64,000 nt of DNA. It comes from Prevotella sp. UBA2756 (GTDB lineage Bacteria > Bacteroidota > Bacteroidia > Bacteroidales > Bacteroidaceae). Position 1 is the stretch's first letter, and every line of letters starts with the position of its first letter. Positions 9,057 through 18,172 of this stretch are shown piece by piece. A model generated the notes under the pieces. It saw nothing but the letters and a program-made list of their open reading frames with translations, was not told the DNA's origin and did not search any database. The stretch spans positions 1 through 64,000 of the forward strand of contig DEJE01000057.1 in the NCBI GenBank assembly GCA_002353205.1, in the 5' to 3' direction. Both the position numbers and the translations under genes were made by a program.

Positions 9057-10583
9057 TCAATTCTCCCGATGCACCTCGTATCCCTCCACATAGATGGCAC
9101 TGAACGGGCGCGCGGGACAGAGGTCCTCGCAGGCGCCGCAACCGATGCACTTCGACTCGTTGACGGTAGGAATCATCGGCGACTCTTCGTCGTTCTCGTC
9201 GAGCTGCACCATCGTGATGGCACCCGTAGGACAGTGGCGCTCGCAGTTGCCACACTCCACACCGTCGGTGACGGGAATACAGTTCTTCTGGATCCACACG
9301 GCATGTCCGATCTGTATGCTCGATTTCTCCACCTCTGTGATGGGCTTGATGGCACCTGTGGGGCATACCGATGAGCAACGAGTGCACTCTGGCCGGCAGT
9401 AGCCGCGCTCGAAGCTCATCACAGGCTGCATGGCGGTGATCAGACCCGTCGACGGACGGAGCACACCGTTGGGGCATTCCGACACGCAGAGCTGGCAACC
9501 AGTGCATCGTCGTGCCATATTCTTCGCCGAAAGAGAGCCCGGGGGCGTGATGGGCGTCAGACGGTGGGGAGCCACCTTGTCCTCAATGGCAGCCAGTCCG
9601 CCGTCCACCTTCTTCTTCTCCTGAGCCAGAGCAGCAGCCGTAGTGGCCAGGGCAGCACCAAGGAGGAACGAGCGTCGACTGGTGTCGGGCTGGCGGCTGC
9701 TCTCGCTCTGCGATTGTTGGTTAGCAGAGTTGGTTGCCGACTGCCGGCTCTTCATACTACTGGCGGCCGCCGATGAAGAATGGGTATAGTGAAGAGCACC
9801 AAACTTGCACTTCTCCAAGCAGTTGCCACAGACCACGCAGCGGCTGTAGTCGACGGTATGATTCTTATAGTCGATGCAGGAAGCCTTGCAGTTCTTGGTG
9901 CAGAGGCTGCAGTTGCGACACTTGTCGGCATCGAAAGTGATCTTCATCCACGAGAAGCGCGCCAGAAAGCTGAGCACCGTGCCCACAGGACAGATGGTGT
10001 TGCAATAAGTGCGGCCACCACGCCATGCCAGTACGGCAATCACGACAAACGACACCGCGGCGATGATGAACGTCGGCAGTGAACGAATCCACACGTCTAC
10101 CGAATAGAAGGCGTAGCTGTTGTAGTGCTCGGCGATGCCTGCCAGCACGTTGTTTCCCATCTCATAGAGCGGTTTCAGCAGGTTGGTCACCATGCGGCCG
10201 TAGCTGCTGTAGGGTGCCAGCAGAGCCACCAGCGAGCCCACTCCAGCCACCAAAGCCACGATGAAGACGACGAGGACAGGATAGCGCAGCCACTTCACCT
10301 CTTTGGAATAGGAGAAACGGTTCTTCTTCCGCCTCAACCACGAGATGACGTCCTGCATGATACCCAGCGGACAGATGACCGAGCAATAGATGCGGCCGAA
10401 GATGAGGGTGAGCACTATCAGCACAGCCACCACGACAAAGTTCATGGCCAGTACGGCAGGCAGGAACTGCACCTTGGCCAACCATCCGAACCAATGGTGC
10501 ATGGTGCCTGTGAAATCGAGGAAGAGCAGCGTGATGAACACCATCATCAGCGTTGCCAACGTAATTCTTATTCTTCTTAACAT
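9057..10583 (-). CDS. Polyferredoxin, NapH-like membrane part fused to NapG-like part
   Basis: The N-terminal half (about 1-230) is a multi-helix membrane domain with the NapH/YccM-type motifs CSVICPLG and CNTICPVG. It is followed by two 4Fe-4S clusters (CRNCSLCTKNC and CVVCGNCLEKC). Near residue 305 an internal twin-arginine word, TSRRSFLLGAALA, starts a second half with four more cysteine clusters (CTGCQLCVSEC, CRPECTRCSSVC, CGNCERHC, CIGCGACEDLC). In nitrate-reductase systems these are two proteins, NapH and NapG; here they are one chain. The likely role is moving electrons from the quinone pool to the neighbouring periplasmic oxidoreductase. Confidence 0.85.
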   Translation of the reverse strand: MLRRIRITLATLMMVFITLLFLDFTGTMHHWFGWLAKVQFLPAVLAMNFVVVAVLIVLTLIFGRIYCSVICPLGIMQDVISWLRRKKNRFSYSKEVKWLRYPVLVVFIVALVAGVGSLVALLAPYSSYGRMVTNLLKPLYEMGNNVLAGIAEHYNSYAFYSVDVWIRSLPTFIIAAVSFVVIAVLAWRGGRTYCNTICPVGTVLSFLARFSWMKITFDADKCRNCSLCTKNCKASCIDYKNHTVDYSRCVVCGNCLEKCKFGALHYTHSSSAAASSMKSRQSATNSANQQSQSESSRQPDTSRRSFLLGAALATTAAALAQEKKKVDGGLAAIEDKVAPHRLTPITPPGSLSAKNMARRCTGCQLCVSECPNGVLRPSTGLITAMQPVMSFERGYCRPECTRCSSVCPTGAIKPITEVEKSSIQIGHAVWIQKNCIPVTDGVECGNCERHCPTGAITMVQLDENDEESPMIPTVNESKCIGCGACEDLCPARPFSAIYVEGYEVHREN

Positions 10584-10613
10584 AATGCTTATATATAAAT
10601 TCTTAACTTAAGC

Positions 10614-10700
10614 CCCTCCGACTGGCCCCCCTCCGGCTCCCCCGAGGGGGAGAGATGATTTTTACCCTTCAGGAAGCCTCCCCTCGGGGAGGTTTGGAGG
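10614..10700. repeat. GC-rich palindromic dispersed repeat overlapping tatC 3' end
   Basis: The copy contains GGCTCCCCCGAGGGGGAGAG (perfect CTCCCCC/GGGGGAG palindrome) and, further right, GCCTCCCCTCGGGGAGGTTT. Its reverse complement closely matches 14,002-14,088. It runs into the last codons of tatC. Confidence 0.75.
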
Positions 10701-11487
10701 GGGTCGCATCCTCCACACTTCTTACGATCCAGATGCTCATCTCATAGAGCAACCAGATGGGAAGCGACACAATGACGAGCGTGAATGCGTCGGCCGTAGG
10801 CGTAATGACAGCAGCCACAATGAGGATGGCCACGATGGCGTGGCGCCGGAACCGTGTCATCCACTCTGCCCGAAGCATGCCGAAACGCGCCAGCAGCCAG
10901 GCCACGACAGGAATTTCGAACAAGATGCCAAAGACAAGACTCATCATGAGCATCGTGTCGACATAACTACTGATGGAGAGCATGTTGCTCACCTCATCAC
11001 TCACCTGATAGGTGCCCAGGAATCGCACCGTCAGTGGGAACACCAACACGTAGTTCACCACCACTCCTACCAGAAACATCAGGTAGGCCCAGAGCGTCAG
11101 CCTCAGTCCATAGCGTCGCTCCTCGTCGTAGAGGGCCGGCGAGACGAAGCGGAAGAGCATATATAATATATAAGGTGAAGCCACGAGCACGCCAGCCATG
11201 AAGGCCACGCGCAGGTGGATCATGAACTGCTCGGTCAGCCCCGTGTTGATGAGTTGCAACTCGAAAGGCTCGGCTCCCAGCCATCGGTAGACGAAGAAAT
11301 CGCCGCGCGACGGAGCGAGCACGATGTCGAAGAGCGGTTCCTTCAGCACGAAGGCAGCAACGGCCATGAGCACCGCCGCCACAAGCATCCTGATGATGCT
11401 GTTGCGCAACTCATCGAGATGATCCCAGAAGGTCATCACTTCGCCAGCTGCTTCTCCCGGCTTGCCATCCTGCTGCTGAGTGTTCAT
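10669..11487 (-). CDS. tatC: Sec-independent protein translocase TatC
   Basis: The 272-residue protein matches TatC in length and plan, with six hydrophobic segments. The N-terminal motif is FWDHLDELRNSIIRM, the conserved cytoplasmic E-LR signature that binds the twin-arginine signal. A later segment, FEIPVVAWLLARFG, contains the conserved F-E-x-P-V. TatC is the receptor of the Tat translocon in the inner membrane. It follows tatA by 34 nt and precedes two genes whose products carry twin-arginine words. The last ten or so residues (ATPSKPPRGE region) are encoded by a dispersed repeat. Confidence 0.95.
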   Translation of the reverse strand: MNTQQQDGKPGEAAGEVMTFWDHLDELRNSIIRMLVAAVLMAVAAFVLKEPLFDIVLAPSRGDFFVYRWLGAEPFELQLINTGLTEQFMIHLRVAFMAGVLVASPYILYMLFRFVSPALYDEERRYGLRLTLWAYLMFLVGVVVNYVLVFPLTVRFLGTYQVSDEVSNMLSISSYVDTMLMMSLVFGILFEIPVVAWLLARFGMLRAEWMTRFRRHAIVAILIVAAVITPTADAFTLVIVSLPIWLLYEMSIWIVRSVEDATPSKPPRGEAS

Positions 11488-11521
11488 CGCTCTTTCTGCT
11501 TGTCGGTCAGCAATCAGGCTT

Positions 11522-11707
11522 TCACCCCTTGCTCTTGTCGTCTGTCTTCACGGCGTCGTCAAGGTCGTCGTCGATGCCCTTGATGCCGTCCTTGAAACTC
11601 TTCACACCTTTCCCAAGCCCTTTCATCAGCTCGGGAATCTTCTTGCCGCCGAAGAGCAGCAGTACGACCAGCGTGATGAGAACAATCTCTGTCAATCCTA
11701 AATTCAT
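11522..11707 (-). CDS. tatA: Twin-arginine translocase subunit TatA/TatE
   Basis: This 61-residue protein has one N-terminal membrane helix (about residues 3-20), then [23 protein letters not shown], shown as [12 protein letters not shown] followed by [11 protein letters not shown], the typical FG-x-KKLPEL hinge and amphipathic helix. The C terminus is short and charged. TatA oligomers form the passage for folded substrates. It is the first gene of the block with tatC; only one TatA-type protein is seen, as in many Bacteroidetes. Confidence 0.93.
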   Translation of the reverse strand: MNLGLTEIVLITLVVLLLFGGKKIPELMKGLGKGVKSFKDGIKGIDDDLDDAVKTDDKSKG

Positions 11708-11743
11708 TTTCTGTATTCCTTTTCCTGATAGATTATTTGCTGC

Positions 11744-11751
11744 AAAAATAC
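11744..11751 (-). promoter_or_regulatory. Bacteroidetes-type -7 box upstream of tatA
   Basis: On the minus strand the octamer reads TATTTTTG, followed by C, matching TAnnTTTG, 36 nt before the tatA start. No TTG at the usual -33 spacing is obvious, so support is partial. Confidence 0.4.
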
Positions 11752-11934
11752 GAAGAAAATCTGATATACGGAACCATCAGACACCCATTTTCTATCTTTT
11801 TCATCAATAAAATCTACCAGATAGCCTTTTTCCCCGACGCGAAGAAGATAAAAAGAAAATATTTTTGCATTCTATATGCACATTTCACAAATAATTCGTA
11901 AATTTGCGGCACGAATCTATTATACTATTTATCC

Positions 11935-13998
11935 ATGATCAACGAACAACTATTACATCCTAAAAGCATCGTCGTCATCGGCGGCTCGAACAATGTTCAC
12001 AAGCCGGGCGGTGCCGTGGTGCGCAACATCCAGAACGGCGGCTACCAAGGCACACTGCGCATCGTCAACCCGAAGGAAGACGAGGTGCAGGGCATCAAGG
12101 CCTTCCACGACGTGAAGGAGCTGCCCCCCACCGACCTGGCCATCCTCGTCGTGGCTGCCAAGTTCTGTCCCGACTACGTGGAATACCTCGCTGCCGAGAA
12201 AGAGGTCAGGGCCTTTATCATCATCTCGGCAGGCTTCGGCGAAGAGACTAAGGCCGGTGCCGCGCTCGAACAGCGCATCCTCGATTCGTGCGAACGCCAC
12301 GGAGCAGCCCTCATCGGCCCGAACTGCATCGGATTGATGAACAGCTGGCACCACAGCGTCTTCACCAAACCCATTCCCACGCTCAACCCGCAGGGAGCCG
12401 ACTTCATCAGCGGCTCGGGTGCCACGGCCGTCTTCATCCTGGAGAGTGCCGTCACGAAGGGATTGCCGTTCAACTCGGTCTGGAGCATCGGCAACGGCAA
12501 GCAGATCGGCATCGAGGACGTGCTGCAATACATGGACGAAAACTTCGACGCCGAGCGCGACTCGCGCGTGAAGCTGCTCTATATCGAAAATGTGGGCAAC
12601 CCCGACAAACTGCTCTTCCACGCCAGCTCGCTCATCCGCAAGGGGTGCCGCATCGCAGCCATCAAGGCAGGATCGTCGGAGAGCGGCAGCCGCGCCGCCT
12701 CGTCGCACACCGGTGCCATTGCCAGCAGCGACTCCGCTGTGGAGGCTCTGTTCCGCAAGGCTGGCATCGTGCGCTGCTTCTCGCGCGAAGAGCTCACCAC
12801 CGTGGGCTGCATCTTCACCCTGCCGCCCATCAAGGGCAAGAACTTTGCCATCGTCACCCACGCCGGTGGTCCGGGCGTGATGCTCACCGACGCACTGTCG
12901 AAAGGCGGGATGAACATTCCGAAGATAGAAGGTCCCGAAGCCGACGAGCTGAAGGCGCAGCTCTTCCCCGGCTCTTCTGTTGCCAATCCCATCGACATCC
13001 TCGCCACGGGAACGCCCGAACACTTAGGCATCGCCATCGACTACTGCGAGAACCGCTTCAAGAATATCGACGCCATCTTCGTTATCTTCGGAACACCAGG
13101 TCTGGTACAACTCTACGAGGCCTACGACGTGCTCCACAAGAAGATCCTGGAGTGCAAGAAACCCATCTTCCCCATCCTGCCAAGCATCTACACCGCAGGC
13201 CCCGAGGTGGCTGAGTTCCTGCAGAAAGGGCACGTGAACTTCAGCGACGAGGTGACGCTGGCCACCGCGCTGACGCAGATTATGCAGACACCGCCGCCCG
13301 CCGCTCCCGAGATAGAGCTCTTCGGCGTAGACGTGCCACGCATACGCACCATCATCGACGGCATTAAGACCGACGGCTACGTGGCTCCCGACATCGTGCG
13401 CCAGCTCTTCGCATGCGCCGGCATTCCCATGGTGCCCGAAATGGTGAGCGCCAAGAAAGAGGCACTCATCGACTTCGCGCAGAAAGTGGGCTACCCCGTC
13501 GTGGCGAAAGTCGTCGGTCCGGTGCACAAGAGCGACGTGGGCGGCGTGGCGCTCAACATCCGCACGCCCGAACACCTCGCATTAGAGTTCGACCGAATGA
13601 TGAAGATCAAGGACGCCACGGCCATCATGGTGCAGAAAATGATCAAGGGCACCGAAGTGTTCATCGGCGCGAAATACGAGCAACGCTTCGGACACGTAGT
13701 GCTCTGCGGCCTTGGCGGCATCTTCGTCGAGGTGCTCAAGGACGTGAAGAGCGGTCTGGCTCCCCTCTCCTACCCCGAGGCTTACTCGATGATACACTCG
13801 CTGCGCGGCTACAAAATCATCAAGGGCACGCGCGGACAACGAGGCATCAACGAGCAGAAGTATGCCGAAATCATCGTGCGACTGAGCACCTTGCTCCGCT
13901 TCGCCACCGAAATCAAGGAGATGGACATCAACCCGTTGCTGGCCGACGAGAAGGATGTCGTGGCCGTGGATGCGAGAATTTTAATAGTTAAGAGTTAA
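11935..13998 (+). CDS. ADP-forming acetate/acyl-CoA synthetase
   Basis: The 687-residue protein joins the alpha and beta parts of ADP-forming acyl-CoA synthetases. The N-terminal third is a CoA-binding fold (LHPKSIVVIGGSNN, then GPNCIGLMN). The middle is a succinyl-CoA-ligase-like domain, with the candidate phosphohistidine in AASSHTGAIA. The last 230 residues are an ATP-grasp domain (GYPVVAKVVGPVHKSDVGGV, and EIKEMDINPLL near the end). The enzyme interconverts an acyl-CoA plus ADP and phosphate with the acid, CoA and ATP, giving substrate-level ATP from fermentation. A TAAATTTG -7-like box lies at 11,899-11,906. Confidence 0.88.
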   Translation: MINEQLLHPKSIVVIGGSNNVHKPGGAVVRNIQNGGYQGTLRIVNPKEDEVQGIKAFHDVKELPPTDLAILVVAAKFCPDYVEYLAAEKEVRAFIIISAGFGEETKAGAALEQRILDSCERHGAALIGPNCIGLMNSWHHSVFTKPIPTLNPQGADFISGSGATAVFILESAVTKGLPFNSVWSIGNGKQIGIEDVLQYMDENFDAERDSRVKLLYIENVGNPDKLLFHASSLIRKGCRIAAIKAGSSESGSRAASSHTGAIASSDSAVEALFRKAGIVRCFSREELTTVGCIFTLPPIKGKNFAIVTHAGGPGVMLTDALSKGGMNIPKIEGPEADELKAQLFPGSSVANPIDILATGTPEHLGIAIDYCENRFKNIDAIFVIFGTPGLVQLYEAYDVLHKKILECKKPIFPILPSIYTAGPEVAEFLQKGHVNFSDEVTLATALTQIMQTPPPAAPEIELFGVDVPRIRTIIDGIKTDGYVAPDIVRQLFACAGIPMVPEMVSAKKEALIDFAQKVGYPVVAKVVGPVHKSDVGGVALNIRTPEHLALEFDRMMKIKDATAIMVQKMIKGTEVFIGAKYEQRFGHVVLCGLGGIFVEVLKDVKSGLAPLSYPEAYSMIHSLRGYKIIKGTRGQRGINEQKYAEIIVRLSTLLRFATEIKEMDINPLLADEKDVVAVDARILIVKS

Positions 13999-14001
13999 AG
14001 G

Positions 14002-14088
14002 CCTCCTTCAAACCCATTCCCTATGGGAGGCTTCCCGAAGGTTAAGACTAATCTCTCCCCCTCGGGGGAGTCGGAGGGGGGTCGTACC
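14002..14088. repeat. GC-rich palindromic dispersed repeat
   Basis: This intergenic copy has GGGAGGCTTCCCGAAGG and CTCTCCCCCTCGGGGGAG, followed by TCGGAGGGGGGTCG. It is the reverse orientation of the copy at 10,614-10,700 and lies between the acyl-CoA synthetase and glutamine synthetase genes. It could also act as a structured 3' end for the upstream transcript. Confidence 0.7.
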
Positions 14089-14116
14089 ACCTATAACCTA
14101 TCATCTATCACCTATT

Positions 14117-15622
14117 ATGAACAACCCAGAAATAACCATGAACGCCAACCCTGTGGTTGGCTTCCTGCAGAAGATGCCGCGACAGTTCACGAAGGCTGAC
14201 ATCATTCACTACGTGCGTGAGAACGGCATCAAGATGATCAACTTCATGTACCCAGGCGGAGACGGAAAGCTGAAAACGCTCAACTTCGTCATCACCAACG
14301 AGGCTTATCTCGACACCATTCTCACCTGCGGCGAGCGAGTGGACGGCAGCAGTCTCTTCTCGTTCATCGAGGCCGGCAGCAGCGACCTCTACGTGCTGCC
14401 ACGCTTCAGCACCGCTTTCGTGGACCCCTTTGCAGAGATACCGACGCTGTGCCTGCTCTGTTCCTACTTCGACAAGGACGGACAGCCCCTGGCCAGTGCT
14501 CCCGAGCACACGCTGGCCAAGGCGTCGCGCGCCTTCACCGAGGCCACGGGCATGGAGTTCCACGCCATGGGCGAGCTGGAATACTACGTCATCACCGACG
14601 ACGAGGGCCTCTACCCTGCCATCGACCAGCACGGCTACCACGAGTCGGCGCCCTACTCGAAGATGAATCTCTTCCGCCAGCAGTGCATGCAGTACATAGC
14701 ACAGGCAGGCGGACAGATCAAATACGGGCACTCGGAGGTGGGCAACTTCAAACAAGGCAGACTGGTCTACGAGCAAAACGAGATAGAGTTCCTGCCCGTG
14801 CGCGTTGAGGAGGCTGCCGACCAGCTGATGCTCGCCAAGTGGATAATCCGCAACCTGGCCTACGAATACGGCTACAATGTGACCTTCGCGCCGAAGATTA
14901 CGACGGGCAAGGCAGGCAGCGGACTGCACATCCACATGCGCATCATGAAGGACGGGAAGAACATGATGCTCCACGACGGGGTCCTGAGCGATGACGCCCG
15001 CAGGATGATTGCCGGCATGATGGAGCTGGCTCCGAGCATCACGGCCTTCGGCAACAAGAACCCGACGAGCTACTTCCGCCTTGTTCCGCACCAGGAGGCA
15101 CCCACCAATGTGTGCTGGGGCGACCGCAACCGCTCGGTGCTCGTGCGCGTGCCCTTAGGCTGGACTGCCGATACCGACATGTGCCAGATAGCCAATCCTC
15201 TGGAAGAGAAGAGCCGTTTCGACAAGACCGTCAAGCAGACCGTCGAGATGCGCTCGCCCGACGGCAGTGCCGACCTCTACCAACTGCTGGCCGGATTGTG
15301 CGTAGCCTGCCGTCACGGTTTCGAGATGGACAACGCCCTCGATGTGGCCGAGAAGACCTACGTGAACGTGAACATACACGACGCGGCCAACGCCGACAAG
15401 CTGGCCCAGCTGGAGCAGTTGCCCGACAGCTGCGCAGCATCGGCCGAGTGCCTCGATCGGCAGCGTGCCGTCTACGAAGAGCGCGGTGTCTTCAGCCCCG
15501 CCATGATCGACGGCATCATTGCCCAGTTGCGTGCCTTCAACGACACTACGTTGCGCCGCGACATAGAGGAGCATCCCGAGGAGGTGCAGCAACTCGTTGA
15601 GACCTATTTCCATTGCGGATAA
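14117..15622 (+). CDS. glnA: Glutamine synthetase family protein
   Basis: The 501-residue protein has the beta-grasp plus catalytic-domain layout of glutamine synthetases. Visible landmarks are VDGSSL in the beta-grasp part, the metal-ligand motif MGELEYYV, GSGLHIHMRI, the ATP/glutamate-loop segment NPTSYFRLVPHQEAPT, and RSPDGSADLYQLL near the C terminus. The family condenses glutamate and ammonia using ATP. The length is near that of prokaryotic type I enzymes and far below type III. No adenylylation-site NLYDLP motif is seen. It follows the acyl-CoA synthetase on the same strand but with a repeat between. Confidence 0.85.
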   Translation: MNNPEITMNANPVVGFLQKMPRQFTKADIIHYVRENGIKMINFMYPGGDGKLKTLNFVITNEAYLDTILTCGERVDGSSLFSFIEAGSSDLYVLPRFSTAFVDPFAEIPTLCLLCSYFDKDGQPLASAPEHTLAKASRAFTEATGMEFHAMGELEYYVITDDEGLYPAIDQHGYHESAPYSKMNLFRQQCMQYIAQAGGQIKYGHSEVGNFKQGRLVYEQNEIEFLPVRVEEAADQLMLAKWIIRNLAYEYGYNVTFAPKITTGKAGSGLHIHMRIMKDGKNMMLHDGVLSDDARRMIAGMMELAPSITAFGNKNPTSYFRLVPHQEAPTNVCWGDRNRSVLVRVPLGWTADTDMCQIANPLEEKSRFDKTVKQTVEMRSPDGSADLYQLLAGLCVACRHGFEMDNALDVAEKTYVNVNIHDAANADKLAQLEQLPDSCAASAECLDRQRAVYEERGVFSPAMIDGIIAQLRAFNDTTLRRDIEEHPEEVQQLVETYFHCG

Positions 15623-15832
15623 AAGACAGAGGAACTGTTTTTTAAAAGACAGAATAACAGAAGAACCGTTTTTAAAGACAGAATAACAAAAGAGCTGTTT
15701 TTAAAAAGAAAGACAAAAGGCCCAACAGGCCACTTGATAACGGGCTTTGAAGTCGATGAGAAACCCATTCCTTTCAACGGCTTTGAAGTCCGTTCGTTTT
15801 TGGCATAAACGCGCCCCGTCATCCCAAGTAGA
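15623..15832. repeat. Intergenic A-rich direct repeats, no gene
   Basis: The stretch begins with three imperfect units of about 23-30 bp with the pattern AAAGACAGA(ATAACA), then AAGARCYGTTTTT, at 15,621-15,702. A GGCTTTGAAGTC word then occurs twice (about 15,744 and 15,780). I see no open frame, tRNA or clear terminator. Together with the following 22-bp array it fills 455 bases without a gene. Confidence 0.6.
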
Positions 15833-15975
15833 GCCTAATGACGCGCTCACTTGGGCCTAATGACACACTCACTTGGGCCTAATGACACGCTCACTTGGGC
15901 CTAATGACGCACTCACTTGGGCCTAATGACGCACTCACTTGGGCCTAATGACACACTCACTTGGGCCTAATGACC
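15833..15975. repeat. 22-bp tandem repeat array, six full units
   Basis: Six contiguous 22-bp units begin at 15,833, 15,855, 15,877, 15,899, 15,921 and 15,943, with a partial seventh at 15,965. The unit reads GCCTAATGACRCRCTCACTT followed by GG, varying only at the two R positions. Units abut with no spacers, so this is not a CRISPR array. It lies upstream of the rRNA methyltransferase promoter. Confidence 0.9.
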
Positions 15976-16051
15976 AGTTTCTTGTTCAGCTGTATGTGGT
16001 TGTTGCGGACGTTTTTTCGGGGAAAGAAGATGGAAATTCGGAAAAAACATG

Positions 16052-16059
16052 TATATTTG
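16052..16059 (+). promoter_or_regulatory. Bacteroidetes-type -7 box for the rRNA methyltransferase
   Basis: The octamer TATATTTG, followed by C, matches TAnnTTTG and lies 18 nt before the ATG at 16,078. It places transcription start only a few bases before that codon and argues against the upstream ATGs at 15,970 and 16,030. Confidence 0.5.
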
Positions 16060-16077
16060 CACTCTCAATGTGACGAC

Positions 16078-17349
16078 ATGACGCTGCCAGAAGACTTCAT
16101 CAGACAAATGACCACGTTGCTGGGAACGACACGGTGGGAACAGTTCAGACGAGGACTCGAAGAAGAGCCCCCCGTCAGCATTCGTTTGAACAACATGAAA
16201 GCCGAACACATGCGACCGACATGCGCTGAAGGGAGTGTACCATGGTGTGCCGACGGCTGGTATCTTGACCACCGCCCGGCCTTCACGTTCGACCCGCTGC
16301 TCCACGCCGGTGTCTACTACGTGCAGGAAGCGTCGTCGATGTTCATCGACTTCGTGCTCCGGCAGTTGGTGAAACGACCTGTCTGCATGCTCGATCTCTG
16401 CGCCGCACCGGGCGGAAAATCGACGGCGGCACGCAGCGCGTTGCCTGCAGGAAGCCTGCTCGTGAGCAACGAACCCATCGGCACCCGCGCACAGATACTG
16501 GCGGAAAACATCGTGAAATGGGGACATGCGGACTGTATTGTCACCAGCAACTACCCCGAAGACTACGGCCGCTCGGGCGAAATGTTCGACGTGGTGCTCT
16601 GTGACGTGCCCTGTTCCGGCGAGGGAATGTTCCGCAAGGACGCGCAAGCCATTGACGAATGGAGTCTCCAAAACGTGGAAAAGTGCTGGCGACTGCAACG
16701 CGACATCGTCGGCGAAGCATGGAAAAGTCTGCTGTCTGGCGGTCTGCTCGTTTACTCCACCTGCACGTTCAACACCAAGGAGAACGAGGAGAACATCCGC
16801 TTCTTCATGGAGACGCTCGGCGCGCAGCCCGTCAGTGTGGAGACAGAGGCAGCTTGGAACATCACCGGATCACTGCTTCAGGGCTTCGATGCGCCTGTCT
16901 ACCGATTCATGCCCGGCTTCACTCGCGGCGAAGGACTTTTCATGTGCGTGTTGAGAAAAGGCGGCGACGAAATGCAAGGCGACAAACAGACGGTGAGGAA
17001 AGCCGTCGGCAAGAAGCTCCGCACACTCTACACCGGCGACATGGAGCCCACGGCAAAAGGGAAAAACCTGATACCCGTGCATGCAGAAGCATTGTTCGCC
17101 GAGCGCAACCCGGCGAAATACCCCATGGCTGAACTCTCGTACGAACAGGCCATCAGCTATTTGCGCCACGAAGCCATCACGCTGCCCGCCGACACACCAC
17201 GCGGAATCGTCGTCGTCAGTTTCATGGGCCAACCGCTGGGATTCGCCAAGAACATCGGCAACCGCGCCAATAACCTATACCCCCAGAACTGGAAAATCAA
17301 ATCATCTCATACACCATCGGAATATGAAACAATACTTAGCCCTGCTTGA
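16078..17349 (+). CDS. RsmB/NOP-family rRNA (cytosine-5) methyltransferase
   Basis: I start the gene at 16,078 because [11 protein letters not shown] is the usual N terminus of this family and a promoter lies just upstream. The SAM-dependent core has motif [13 protein letters not shown], the [13 protein letters not shown] segment with one catalytic cysteine, and the STCTFN segment with the second. The C terminus carries an RsmF-like extension. Enzymes of this type modify cytosine in rRNA. The end overlaps thyA by 26 nt, so the two genes are probably one transcript. Confidence 0.85.
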   Translation: MTLPEDFIRQMTTLLGTTRWEQFRRGLEEEPPVSIRLNNMKAEHMRPTCAEGSVPWCADGWYLDHRPAFTFDPLLHAGVYYVQEASSMFIDFVLRQLVKRPVCMLDLCAAPGGKSTAARSALPAGSLLVSNEPIGTRAQILAENIVKWGHADCIVTSNYPEDYGRSGEMFDVVLCDVPCSGEGMFRKDAQAIDEWSLQNVEKCWRLQRDIVGEAWKSLLSGGLLVYSTCTFNTKENEENIRFFMETLGAQPVSVETEAAWNITGSLLQGFDAPVYRFMPGFTRGEGLFMCVLRKGGDEMQGDKQTVRKAVGKKLRTLYTGDMEPTAKGKNLIPVHAEALFAERNPAKYPMAELSYEQAISYLRHEAITLPADTPRGIVVVSFMGQPLGFAKNIGNRANNLYPQNWKIKSSHTPSEYETILSPA

Positions 17350-18118
17350 CCGCATCCTGACCGAGGGCGTGGAAAAAGGTGACCGCACGGGAACGGGCAC
17401 CATGAGCATCTTCGGAAACCAAATGCGCTTCAACCTGGCCGACGGCTTCCCACTGCTGACCACGAAGAAGCTCCACCTGAAGAGCATCATCTACGAACTG
17501 CTGTGGTTCCTCAAAGGCGATACCAACGTGCACTACCTACAGGAGCACGGCGTGCGCATCTGGAACGAATGGGCCGACGCCGACGGCGAGCTCGGACCCG
17601 TCTACGGACACCAATGGCGCTCGTGGCCCGACTACGACGGCGGCACGATAGACCAGATTCAGATGGTGCTCGACCAAATCAGGAACAATCCCAACTCGCG
17701 CCGCATGATTGTAAGTGCGTGGAACGTGGCAGAGGTGAACCGCATGGCTCTGCCTCCCTGCCACACCATGTTCCAGTTCTACGTCGCCGACGGCCGTCTG
17801 TCGCTGCAGCTCTACCAGCGCAGTGCCGACACCTTCCTCGGCGTGCCGTTCAACATAGCCAGTTACGCCCTGCTGCTCATGATGATGGCGCAGGTGACGG
17901 GACTTGAACCGGGAGACTTCATACACACCACGGGCGACACACACCTCTATCTGAACCATCTGGAACAGGCTCGGCTGCAGCTCACCCGCGAACCGCGCCC
18001 CCTGCCGACCATGCGCCTGAACCCCGACGTGAAAGACCTATTCAGCTTCCAATACGAGGATTTCCAACTGGAAGGCTACGATCCGTGGCCACATATCAAG
18101 GCCGAAGTTTCGGTGTAG
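17324..18118 (+). CDS. thyA: Thymidylate synthase
   Basis: The true start is the ATG at 17,324 ([12 protein letters not shown]), giving 264 residues, the standard ThyA length. Landmarks are [12 protein letters not shown] (folate/phosphate loop), [23 protein letters not shown], the catalytic cysteine in [13 protein letters not shown], and [15 protein letters not shown]. The enzyme converts dUMP to dTMP using methylenetetrahydrofolate. The dihydrofolate it forms is recycled by the product of folA, which follows 54 nt downstream. The start overlaps the methyltransferase gene. Confidence 0.97.
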   Translation: MKQYLALLDRILTEGVEKGDRTGTGTMSIFGNQMRFNLADGFPLLTTKKLHLKSIIYELLWFLKGDTNVHYLQEHGVRIWNEWADADGELGPVYGHQWRSWPDYDGGTIDQIQMVLDQIRNNPNSRRMIVSAWNVAEVNRMALPPCHTMFQFYVADGRLSLQLYQRSADTFLGVPFNIASYALLLMMMAQVTGLEPGDFIHTTGDTHLYLNHLEQARLQLTREPRPLPTMRLNPDVKDLFSFQYEDFQLEGYDPWPHIKAEVSV

Positions 18119-18172
18119 TTCATAGTTCACAGTTCATAGTTCATAGTTTTTTAGTTTATCGTTCATTGTTCC

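Noticed and set aside
12288..13214. Long plus-strand frame overlapping the acyl-CoA synthetase
   Set aside because: Arg/His-rich shadow of a GC-rich gene, without start signal or domain.
15833..15975. CRISPR-like array
   Set aside because: The 22-bp units abut with no variable spacers and there are no cas genes in the window.
15961..16077. N-terminal extension of the rRNA methyltransferase
   Set aside because: It begins inside the 22-bp repeat array and upstream of the TATATTTG promoter box; the family starts at the Met at 16,078.
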